Shown piece by piece: positions 58,127 to 64,000 of a stretch of DNA of 64,000 nucleotides. Position 1 is the stretch's first letter, and each line of letters begins with the position of its first letter. This DNA is from Afipia sp. (GTDB taxonomy: Bacteria; Pseudomonadota; Alphaproteobacteria; Rhizobiales; Xanthobacteraceae), in contig JANINQ010000001.1 in NCBI GenBank assembly GCA_024508675.1, positions 499,162 through 563,161 of the forward strand, read 5' to 3'. A program made the translations under genes and the position numbers. A model generated the notes under the pieces. It had not been told where the DNA came from and did not search any database. It saw nothing but the letters and a program-made list of their open reading frames with translations.

Positions 58127-58933
58127 ATGCCCATCCTCCGCCTCGCCGTCATTCTCGCCGCCCTCGCCATCTCCATTCCCGCGCAGGCCGCGCGCTGCGG
58201 CGGGGACTTCAACGCCTTCGTCGCGGCGATGTCGCAGGAGGCGGCGGCCGCGGGGATTTCGCAAAGCGTGATCTCGCAGGCTTTCGCGGGCGTGACGCAG
58301 GACCCGGCGGTGCTGTCGTTCGACCGCCGCCAGCGCGGCACCTTCAACAAGACGTTCGAGCAGTATGTCTCGACCCGCGTCGGGCCGGGCCGCATCAACA
58401 CCGGCAAGGCGATGCTGCAGCGTCATGCCTCGCTGCTCTCGCGCATCCAGCAGCGTTTCGGCGTGCCGCCGGAAATCGTGGTCGCGATCTGGGGGCTGGA
58501 GTCGGATTTCGGCAAGGGCGACATCGGCAAGATGCCGGTGATCCGCACCCTCACGACGATGGCGCATGATTGCCGCCGCACCGAGCTGTTTCAGGGCGAA
58601 CTGATCGCGGCGCTGAAGATCCTCCAGCGCGGCGACCTGCCGCAGCGCGATCTGATCGGCGCTTATGCCGGTGAACTTGGGCAGACCCAGTTCCTGCCGT
58701 CGTCCTACATCAAGTACGGCGTCGATTTCGACGGCAACGGCCATGTCGATCTGCGCCACAGCATTCCGGACGTGCTGGCCTCCACCGCGAACCTGCTCAA
58801 GACCGCGGGCTTCCGCGGCGGCGCGGACTATCATGAGGGCTCGGCGAATTTCGAGGCGATGCGCGAGTGGAACAGGGCGACGATCTATCGCAAGACCATC
58901 GCGTATTTTGCCGATCGGCTGGCGGAGAGGTAA
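58127..58933 (+). CDS. Lytic murein transglycosylase, MltB family
   Basis: A 268-residue exported enzyme. A signal peptide covers about residues 1-22 (RLAVILAALAISIPAQA). The catalytic glutamate is in IWGLESDFGKGD (Glu125). Other family segments are QFLPSSYIKYGVD and FDGNGHVDLRHSIPDVLAS. MltB-type enzymes cut the glycan strand of peptidoglycan and release 1,6-anhydro-muropeptides. It lacks the lipoprotein Cys of E. coli MltB at the usual place after the signal. A hairpin terminator follows the stop by about 50 bases. Confidence 0.88.
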   Translation: MPILRLAVILAALAISIPAQAARCGGDFNAFVAAMSQEAAAAGISQSVISQAFAGVTQDPAVLSFDRRQRGTFNKTFEQYVSTRVGPGRINTGKAMLQRHASLLSRIQQRFGVPPEIVVAIWGLESDFGKGDIGKMPVIRTLTTMAHDCRRTELFQGELIAALKILQRGDLPQRDLIGAYAGELGQTQFLPSSYIKYGVDFDGNGHVDLRHSIPDVLASTANLLKTAGFRGGADYHEGSANFEAMREWNRATIYRKTIAYFADRLAER

Positions 58934-58982
58934 GGGCGAGGCCCGCCTTCATCTGCGTCTTCGCACTGAAAGATGAAGAGAG

Positions 58983-59006
58983 AAGGGCGGCTCGCAGCCG
59001 CCCTTT
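58983..59006. terminator. Terminator after the lytic transglycosylase
   Basis: AAGGGCGGC and GCCGCCCTT form a nine-pair stem around a TCGCA loop, followed by a short T-stretch on the plus strand. It lies about 50 bases after the mltB-like stop and directly before the convergent DUF2798 gene end. Confidence 0.7.
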
Positions 59007-59012
59007 CGCATA

Positions 59013-59282
59013 TCAGGCGGAAGGTGGCGGTTCGACCATCATGGCCACGATCCGGCGCACCAGTGGGAGCACCGCAAGCAGGGTGGGGAAGGCGACGACC
59101 CACGAAATCGCCCATGCCGCAGGCCATGTGGAGAGGAAGGCGGGCGTGAAGCCGAGGCTTTTCAGGGTGGAAATCCCCGAGACCACGAAGGTCATCAGGA
59201 TGGACAGCACCAGCGGCATGACGATGGAGGCATAGCGTGCAGGCAGCCTGCGGCGGGCGGGTGAAGTTGGAAGCGTTGTCAT
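59013..59282 (-). CDS. DUF2798 family small membrane protein
   Basis: An 89-residue protein with two hydrophobic helices (about residues 19-42 and 53-75), matching the DUF2798 pattern PLVLSILMTFVVSGIST, then WPAAWAISWVVAFPTLL and VLPLVRRIV at the end. The role of the family is unknown. The start is ATG at 59282. It is convergent with the lytic transglycosylase gene. Confidence 0.75.
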   Translation of the reverse strand: MTTLPTSPARRRLPARYASIVMPLVLSILMTFVVSGISTLKSLGFTPAFLSTWPAAWAISWVVAFPTLLAVLPLVRRIVAMMVEPPPSA

Positions 59283-59700
59283 CAGATTACTCTTTTGAAG
59301 CGAAGGTCGCCTGCCCGCAGAGACGCACGACGACAGTTGCGGAAATCCGCAACAGGGCAGCTTGGAGACGTGATGTCGGGGGCTGCGTCTGGTCCGTCAT
59401 GGCATTCTCCGGGCCGGATGGCCTCGGTTTGAATGCGTTGCCTGACGTGAGACGCTTACGGCGCGATTGCGCGGGGCCGTTCTAGCGGGGGTGAATGCGG
59501 GATTCAAGTGCCGCGGGAGCGGATGGATCGCCGGAGAGTGGCCGGCGGCGCATCTTGTGCGGATGGAGAGGCGGCGTGCTTCCGAAAGAGACAATGGGCG
59601 GAAGGCGATCCCAAAATTAGACGGTCCTGAAAATAGGCGGTCCTGAAAATAAATGACCCGGGCGAAGCAGCTCCGCCCGAGCCACTTCAAATCAATAAAA
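59283..59700. other. Intergenic region with a tandem direct repeat
   Basis: No gene found. It holds two 14-base direct copies of CGGTCCTGAAAATA at 59622-59635 and 59638-59651 (16-base period) and then the terminator of the Lys-rich peptide gene. The rest should contain the promoter of the DUF2798 gene. Confidence 0.55.
59659..59679 (-). terminator. Terminator of the Lys-rich peptide gene
   Basis: CGGGCG and CGCCCG enclose a 9-base loop and are followed on the minus strand by a T-rich stretch (TCATTTATTTT). It lies 21 bases after the stop of the 25-residue peptide gene. Confidence 0.55.
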
Positions 59701-59778
59701 CTACTTCTTCTTGGCCTTCTTGGCCTTCTTCACTGTCTTCTTCGCCGCCTTCTTCGCCTTCTTGGCTTTCTTCGCCAT
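59701..59778 (-). CDS. 25-residue lysine/alanine-rich basic peptide (histone-like)
   Basis: A complete very small gene: ATG at 59778, 25 codons and TAG at 59701-59703. The product is MAKKAKKAKKAAKKTVKKAK followed by KAKKK: 15 of 25 residues are Lys, mostly in KKA repeats like those of histone H1 tails and bacterial H1-like proteins. A good ribosome site (GAGGA, 5 bases upstream) and a terminator 21 bases after the stop support expression. DNA or RNA binding is a reasonable guess. The repetitive AAG/GCC coding could also be a remnant of a longer gene, but the start and stop signals argue for an intact micro-protein. Confidence 0.68.
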   Translation of the reverse strand: MAKKAKKAKKAAKKTVKKAKKAKKK

Positions 59779-60248
59779 GGCATCCTCATGGGTTCGAGTT
59801 GACGTCAACGTCACGAGGCATGCTCGGCGATGGGCCAGTATGCAGCCTCGATTCCAATCCGAACCGATTCGCAGAAATTTGTCGCCTGTTTTTCAGCTTT
59901 GTGGAGCCTTCACGACATTGCCGCTGTCTTTTTCTGTGGACGGCGGCTTGCGCAGCAGGGTTAACAGCCAGCAAAGCCTTTCACTTCGCTTTCATCTGCA
60001 CCGCGGTTTGCAGCAGAACGCCTTTCGTTTGGGCATGAACGTGGCGTTGTTCATGAATTCACAACCACGGCGCGGTTTATCCGGCGCCGGTCAGATTCCG
60101 TTAAGTGCGCGCCTGCAAGGATGCATCCGGCTTCGGGGGAGGCAGATTTCGGACGATCCGGAATTGGGAGTGGGTTCATGCATCGGGCAGCGAAGAGCTT
60201 CAGGGACAGGGCACAAGACGCGGGCTACCGTGCACCCTCGGTCCGCCC
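59779..60248. other. Intergenic region upstream of the diguanylate cyclase gene
   Basis: No gene supported. A perfect 12-base palindrome GTTGACGTCAAC lies at 59798-59809, 19 bases upstream of the basic-peptide start, and could be an operator for it. The plus-strand frame of the following cyclase stays open from 60105, but the sequence before 60249 has no helix or family resemblance. Confidence 0.5.
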
Positions 60249-61463
60249 ATGCTGAGCGTTCCGACTCTCTGGATCATCTTCGTCGTCAATTTCGTCGCTA
60301 TCGGGACTGTGTGGGCCTTCGTGGTCCGCAGCTATCCGAATCTTGCCGCCACGCGATACTGGTGCGCGGGAGCATTTGTCGCGGCGCTGGGTGCAGCGAT
60401 TGCGATGTCGCGCAGCGCGATCGATCCGCAGGACAAGGCTCTCATTCTCATTCCGCTGCTGCTCGGCGGCTCTGTTCTGGTTCTGGCGGTTTGCCTTGCA
60501 TCGATGGGCATCCGCCGGTTTTACGGCGAGCCTGTGTCGTGGCGCTTCACCGCGCTGGTGGTGACCCTCCATTTCGCCGGGCTGTCGTATTTCGTCTGGC
60601 ACGACAATATGGTCATGCGCATCGTGATCTATTCGGCCGCCCAGGCCATTCCGATCGCGATGACCCTGCCGCTGCTGTTTTCCCGCAAGCGGGGCGCTGC
60701 CTATCCCGGCGCGCGGATGTCCGGTTACATCGCCATCATGATGATCGCGGTGTATATCGCCCGCTCCCTGGGCGCGGTCCTGCAGGTCGGTGGCCCGATC
60801 TCCCTGATCGAGTTCAATCAGTCTCAGGCGGTGATGATCCTGAGCCTCGTGTTCCTGTCGATGATGTGGAATTTCGGCTTCCTGCTGATGACCATCGACC
60901 GGCTGCGCGCCGAGGTCGCGGATCTCGCGCTGTTCGACGATCTCACCGGCGCCGCCAACCGCCGCCAGTTCCTGGCGCGGCTCAATGAGGAATGCGTCCG
61001 CTCCGGCCGCAGCGGCGAGGCGTTCGCGCTCCTGATGATCGATCTCGACGACTTCAAGGACATCAACGACAGCCACGGCCATGCTGCCGGCGACGAATGC
61101 CTGCGGGTGTTCACCCGTGCGGCCACCACCCGGCTGCGCGCCGGCGATCTTCTGGCGCGCATGGGCGGCGACGAGTTCTGTGTGCTGCTGCCTTCGACCA
61201 CCCTGCGCGAGGGCGCGATGGTGGCACGGCACATTCTGGAGGCCTGTCAGGGCGAAGCCGTGCAGGGCAATGGCATCGCGCTTCCGCTGTCATCGTCCAT
61301 CGGTGTTGCGCAATGGCGGCCCGAGATCGGAATGCATGCGGAACGGCTGATCGCCGCCGCCGACCGCGCGCTCTACACCGCCAAGAAGGACGGCAAGAAC
61401 GGCTATGCGGTGTTCGATGTGACGCCGCTCGAAGCCGAGCCGGTCATGCGCAAATCGGCCTGA
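60249..61463 (+). CDS. Membrane diguanylate cyclase with inhibitory site
   Basis: A 404-residue inner-membrane protein. Six hydrophobic helices cover about residues 5-225. A short linker leads to a GGDEF domain, with DDLTGAANRRQFL at its start, the catalytic MGGDEF near residue 306 and the inhibitory RxxD present as RAGD five residues before it. It should therefore make c-di-GMP and be feedback-inhibited. I chose the ATG at 60249 because the first helix (LWIIFVVNFVAIGTVWAF) starts soon after; upstream sequence is not family-like. The ribosome site is weak. Confidence 0.87.
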   Translation: MLSVPTLWIIFVVNFVAIGTVWAFVVRSYPNLAATRYWCAGAFVAALGAAIAMSRSAIDPQDKALILIPLLLGGSVLVLAVCLASMGIRRFYGEPVSWRFTALVVTLHFAGLSYFVWHDNMVMRIVIYSAAQAIPIAMTLPLLFSRKRGAAYPGARMSGYIAIMMIAVYIARSLGAVLQVGGPISLIEFNQSQAVMILSLVFLSMMWNFGFLLMTIDRLRAEVADLALFDDLTGAANRRQFLARLNEECVRSGRSGEAFALLMIDLDDFKDINDSHGHAAGDECLRVFTRAATTRLRAGDLLARMGGDEFCVLLPSTTLREGAMVARHILEACQGEAVQGNGIALPLSSSIGVAQWRPEIGMHAERLIAAADRALYTAKKDGKNGYAVFDVTPLEAEPVMRKSA

Positions 61464-61479
61464 GGCCGCGCAGCTTTCA

Positions 61480-61737
61480 TCAGTCGAACCAGTCGGTCCG
61501 CTCGCCTGCAGGTTTTCCGCGCGCACGGCTGTTGGTCACGGCCTTGAACATCTCGCAAAGCTCGTACTCCAGAAATTCGTTGGCGAGGATCAGCGCGCGG
61601 ATCGTCGAGCGCATGTTGCCGCCGCAGGCCGCGATCGCCTGATCCGCTGCAATATCCAGCCGCTCCGATTCCGACTGCGGGCCGGAGGCGAGTTTGTCCA
61701 ACATGCCGATGTTCCGTGTTGACGGGTGAGGATGCAT
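61480..61737 (-). CDS. Small hypothetical protein, 85 residues
   Basis: No family recognised. The protein is predicted to be mostly helical and soluble, with an acidic middle (ERLDIAADQAIAACGGNMRS) and LANEFLEYELCEMFKAVTN near the C-terminus, and it has two cysteines. Codon use is like the neighbours. The ATG at 61737 has only AGAG near it; an internal ATG at 61704 is possible. It is convergent with the diguanylate cyclase gene, with 16 bases between stops. Confidence 0.55.
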   Translation of the reverse strand: MHPHPSTRNIGMLDKLASGPQSESERLDIAADQAIAACGGNMRSTIRALILANEFLEYELCEMFKAVTNSRARGKPAGERTDWFD

Positions 61738-62073
61738 GTTCTCTATTTGTTCTTATGGAGTCAAGCAGCATCGCCGGAAATGTCGCAATGAAAGCCAGGC
61801 AAGTGAAGTCATGCAATCCAAGCCTTGGACAATGCGTTGCCGGAAAACCGGATCGCGGCGCGAGAAATGAATGATGCACCGTGCGCGCTGCCGCAACGCT
61901 GCGGGGAGAGATCGTGTGTTCACTTGTGAACTGTCGGACCACGCACGCCGATGCAAGGAATAGCGCGCATGTCCCGATCCGGGACGCACCGCATCACTGC
62001 ACGCGCCGCAAATTGCATGTGTCGCATGTCATGCGCTGTGCCAGTGCGCCGCGCTTTGCGGGTGTGATGTTTT
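61738..62073. other. Intergenic region between the small hypothetical and the HWE kinase
   Basis: This 336-base region separates divergent genes. It is slightly AT-richer near the hypothetical gene. I see no RNA gene, repeat or coding signal. Confidence 0.45.
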
Positions 62074-63048
62074 ATGGAAGACTTCGTGCGGGCAGGATAT
62101 TCCGTGAACAGCAGGTGGCGGCAGCTTTTTCTTCAGCGGATTGATCTGGGTCTTCCGGCCTCGATCGCGCTGTGTATCGTTTGCGTGGTTGTCGCGGCGC
62201 TGGCGCGGGTGCTGCTCGGCGTGCTCGGACCGACGCTGCCGTTCGCCACCTTCTTTCCGGCAGTGCTGATCTCCGCGCTGTTCGGCGGGGTGTTCGCGGG
62301 TCTTCTCGCCATCGTGCTGTCGATCTTCACCGTGTGGTGGGTGTTTGCCGAACCGGCGTTTTCCTTCGCCATGCCGGACCGCGTGCATCTGGCCAACTTC
62401 ATCCTGTTCGGACTGTCGGGCCTGCTGGTGGTGGCGCTGGCGCTGGTGCATCGCCAGCTTCTGTTCGCGGTGGCGGCGAAGGAGCGCGAACGGCAATTGC
62501 TGGTCGGCGAGATCGAACATCGCAGCAAGAACGTCCTGGCGGTGACGGCGTCGCTGATCCGCCAGACGGTGAAGGATGCCGCGCTCGCGGATACGCTGAT
62601 CCGGCGGGTGTGCGCGGTGGCCGACACCCGCGGTCTGATGGAGGAAAGCGGAACGGACGCCGTCAGCCTGCGCGCGTTGCTCGATGCCGGCGTCGTGCAG
62701 CCTCACGGCACCGAACGCATCGTACTCAGCGGTGAGGATGTCGACCTCAGCGCGCGGCAGGCGCGGGCACTGCAGCTTGTGGTGCACGAACTCGGCACCA
62801 ACGCGCTGAAATACGGCGCGCTGTCGCAGCCCGGCGGACATATTGCGATTGACTGGCGCATCGATGAGGACGGCAGGATCGCCATCGACTGGCGCGAGCT
62901 GGACGGTCCGAAAGTCGCCGCGCCCGCCAGTCACAATTTCGGCTCGCGTCTTATTCTGGCGACGCTGCAACAGATCAATGCGGAGCTGACGCCGTCGTTT
63001 CCCGAAACCGGCTATTGCTACCGGATCGTGCTGCCGCGCGAGGCGTAA
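62074..63048 (+). CDS. HWE/HisKA_2-type sensor histidine kinase with DUF4118 membrane domain
   Basis: A 324-residue kinase. The N-terminal membrane domain of four helices (about 30-130) fits DUF4118. The HWE-type dimerisation box follows, with the acceptor His149 in GEIEHRSKNVLAV. The ATPase core has the N-box VVHELGTNALKYGAL and the later IDWRELDGP that names the HWE family (W-x-E). Such kinases feed general stress or light responses in alphaproteobacteria, often via PhyR, but no PhyR or sigma gene is nearby. A GTG at 62104 with AGGA 6 bases upstream is a plausible alternative start. A terminator follows at 63067. Confidence 0.84.
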   Translation: MEDFVRAGYSVNSRWRQLFLQRIDLGLPASIALCIVCVVVAALARVLLGVLGPTLPFATFFPAVLISALFGGVFAGLLAIVLSIFTVWWVFAEPAFSFAMPDRVHLANFILFGLSGLLVVALALVHRQLLFAVAAKERERQLLVGEIEHRSKNVLAVTASLIRQTVKDAALADTLIRRVCAVADTRGLMEESGTDAVSLRALLDAGVVQPHGTERIVLSGEDVDLSARQARALQLVVHELGTNALKYGALSQPGGHIAIDWRIDEDGRIAIDWRELDGPKVAAPASHNFGSRLILATLQQINAELTPSFPETGYCYRIVLPREA

Positions 63049-63066
63049 CGCCGCGCATGTACGCGC

Positions 63067-63096
63067 AAAAAAGCCCGGAGCAGGCTCCGGGCTTTT
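63067..63096. terminator. Terminator after the HWE kinase
   Basis: AAAAAGCCCGGAG and CTCCGGGCTTTT pair around a CAGG loop 18 bases after the kinase stop. It can serve both strands. Its stem is nearly the same as the one at 63943-63972. Confidence 0.85.
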
Positions 63097-63115
63097 CGCA
63101 TTCATCAATCCGCCG

Positions 63116-63454
63116 TTACCAGGGATTGTAGGGATTCATGTCCACCGGATTCGGATCGTTCCTGTGATTCCGGTTATAGGCGCGGGCGCGGTAATAGCCC
63201 GGCCCGTAAACCGGCTCGGCATAGACCGGGCCGCCATAGGCATAGGAATCGTAACCCGGTCCGGCGTAATAGGCCGGCGCGCCGTAGTAGCCGTAATTAT
63301 TGTAGGAACTTGCGGCGGCGGCGCCGGCAATCAGCGCGCCTGCGGCAAGGCCGAATCCGAGAGCGGCATTGCGGCCGCCACGGGCTTCAGCCGCGGGCGC
63401 GGACAGCACGGCAACGGTGGCAACCGTCGCGAGAGCAACTGCAATCTTTTTCAT
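63116..63454 (-). CDS. Exported Gly/Tyr-rich protein of unknown function
   Basis: A 112-residue protein with a signal peptide (KKIAVALATVATVAVLSAPA, cleavage near residue 24), a hydrophobic Gly/Ala stretch (GFGLAAGALIAGAAAAS) like a glycine-zipper, and a C-terminal half of Tyr, Gly, Pro and Asn with repeated YYxGP and GPxYxEPVYGPGYY units. Such small GY-rich exported proteins are common in this bacterial group and their role is unknown. AAGGA about 9 bases upstream supports the ATG at 63454. It ends 20 bases from the shared terminator. Confidence 0.7.
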   Translation of the reverse strand: MKKIAVALATVATVAVLSAPAAEARGGRNAALGFGLAAGALIAGAAAASSYNNYGYYGAPAYYAGPGYDSYAYGGPVYAEPVYGPGYYRARAYNRNHRNDPNPVDMNPYNPW

Positions 63455-63490
63455 GATCTCAATCCTTATCTGACCACGCGATCAACCGGC

Positions 63491-63516
63491 GAGATGCGGA
63501 AAAGTTCCCGCATCTC
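63491..63516. other. Strong hairpin in the 63.5-kb intergenic region
   Basis: GAGATGCGG and CCGCATCTC are exact inverse complements around an 8-base loop. It is a free-standing stem-loop between the GY-rich gene start and the next terminator, possibly part of an unannotated transcript or a protein-binding site. Confidence 0.4.
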
Positions 63517-63625
63517 CGGCGGCGCGCAATCTGCCCTTGTGAAGATGAACGGGAGTGGAACGAAATCCGCACCCGGTGTTTATCTTTGCAAGTGCAGGCA
63601 CCTCGAAAGAGATGCAGGCATGAAG

Positions 63626-63663
63626 AACCCCGTCATCGGCTTCGGCATATGGCGGGGTTTTTT
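63626..63663 (+). terminator. Terminator-like hairpin just upstream of the DUF6894-like gene
   Basis: AACCCCG and CGGGGTT enclose a loop of about 20 bases and are followed by six T in the plus direction. No plus-strand gene ends before it, so it may be an attenuator or end a small RNA. The next gene starts 34 bases further on. Confidence 0.5.
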
Positions 63664-63696
63664 CATTTTGCGGCTAAGGCGGGCGAGGAGGCGCAC

Positions 63697-63915
63697 ATGC
63701 AGTTTCATTTCAGCCTGGCGGACGGCAAATCCGTCGCCGACAAGGGCGTGCAGGAGCTGGAAGACGCGGTGCAGGCCAGCGAAGCCGCCGACGTTCTTGC
63801 GAAGCGCGTCGCGCGTGAAAAGCCGGATCTGGTGACCAGGAATTTTGCCATCGTGGTCAGCGACGAGGATGGCGAAGAGGTGTACCGCGCCCGGCTGGCG
63901 GAAAACGCCAGCTAA
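63697..63915 (+). CDS. Small protein with DUF6894-like pattern
   Basis: A 72-residue soluble protein, MQFHFSLADGKSVADKGVQ at the start and VVSDEDGEEVYRARL near the end. The pattern of a short beta-rich protein beginning with an FHF segment and ending EDGxEVYR resembles the DUF6894 group that is frequent in Bradyrhizobium relatives; this assignment is tentative. A strong GAGGAGG site about 7 bases upstream fixes the ATG at 63697. A terminator follows 27 bases after the stop. The function is unknown. Confidence 0.62.
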   Translation: MQFHFSLADGKSVADKGVQELEDAVQASEAADVLAKRVAREKPDLVTRNFAIVVSDEDGEEVYRARLAENAS

Positions 63916-63942
63916 CGAAGCCTATTCAAGAACCAATTCAGG

Positions 63943-63972
63943 AAAAAGCCCGGAGGTGTGCTCCGGGCTTTT
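63943..63972. terminator. Terminator after the small DUF6894-like gene
   Basis: AAAAGCCCGGAG and CTCCGGGCTTTT pair around a GTGTG loop. The stem matches that at 63067-63096 almost base for base. Confidence 0.85.
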
Positions 63973-63976
63973 CGCG

Positions 63977-64000
63977 TCAGTAGTAGCGATAGTAACGGTG
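63977..64000 (-). CDS. Possible C-terminal end of a minus-strand gene (partial)
   Basis: Reading the minus strand in from base 64000 gives HRYYRYY followed by TGA at 63977-63979, directly before a terminator. An alternating Arg/Tyr tail is common at the ends of small exported proteins in this group. The rest is outside the window, so this is only a hint. Confidence 0.35.
   Translation of the reverse strand, partial: HRYYRYY

Noticed and set aside
59711-60988. 425-codon plus-strand frame that begins opposite the Lys-rich peptide and overlaps the diguanylate cyclase
   Set aside because: Its first part is the complement of the Lys-rich peptide gene and its second part is a shifted frame of the GGDEF gene; no domain is recognisable.

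Overview
The window looks like chromosomal DNA of an alphaproteobacterium of the order Hyphomicrobiales, most likely the Bradyrhizobium/Afipia/Rhodopseudomonas group (Nitrobacteraceae). The base composition is high in GC. It has two small phasins, a tRNA-His without the extra 5' G and with A73, a DnaG whose zinc ligands are mostly gone, a long CarB with an insert in the first half, and dispersed palindromic repeats of kinds I associate with this group. This placement is inference from the sequence. I see no phage, transposase, integrase or CRISPR array.

Layout. 1-3.8 kb: 3' end of glpD, then a PotABC-type ABC transporter in one overlapping operon. 3.8-9.4 kb: an AsmA protein, a two-subunit 3-oxoacid CoA-transferase, a secreted or outer-membrane protein and an AI-2E family permease. 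9.4-12.1 kb: ferric-iron binding protein and permease without an adjacent ATPase. 12.3-15.8 kb: a 1,167-residue PAS sensor kinase. 16-20 kb: two phasins, tRNA-His and an MHYT-PAS-GGDEF-EAL protein. 20-22.8 kb: csoR and copA, divergent around a CsoR-type operator. 22.8-28.7 kb: a DapA-like aldolase, possible small RNAs, lysR-trxB, an Lrp regulator, a TauE/SafE permease, DoxX and a Cys-rich exported protein. 28.8-38.7 kb: greA, carB, a degenerate tRNA-Cys-like gene, a methyltransferase, dps between two palindromic repeats, a thioesterase gene broken by an amber codon, a Na+/H+ antiporter, an intact thioesterase and carA.

38.8-45.3 kb: two acyl-CoA synthetases, an alpha/beta hydrolase, a YqeY-like protein, a LysE exporter and a DUF3592 membrane protein. 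45.3-50.1 kb: a stand-alone protoglobin, an N-formylglutamate amidohydrolase-like gene divergent from a tight transglutaminase/transglutaminase/gamma-glutamylcyclotransferase operon, and a methyltransferase. 50.1-51.7 kb: a cysteine hydrolase divergent from a LysR regulator. 51.8-56.2 kb: dnaG then rpoD. 56.3-64 kb: OsmC, an exported nucleosidase, a lytic transglycosylase, a DUF2798 protein, a 25-residue lysine-rich peptide, a membrane diguanylate cyclase, an HWE-type kinase and small proteins.

Most of the window is housekeeping and central metabolism: arginine/pyrimidine precursor supply (carAB), replication and transcription (dnaG, rpoD, greA), redox (trxB), copper efflux, iron uptake and acyl-CoA handling. 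The part most likely to hold something undescribed is 46.1-49.2 kb, where four neighbouring genes all have families that act on glutamyl or formylglutamyl amide bonds. Other points worth checking are the degenerate tRNA-Cys, the amber-interrupted thioesterase, the lysine-rich micro-protein at 59.7 kb and a possible small RNA with an anti-Shine-Dalgarno tract near 24.0 kb.
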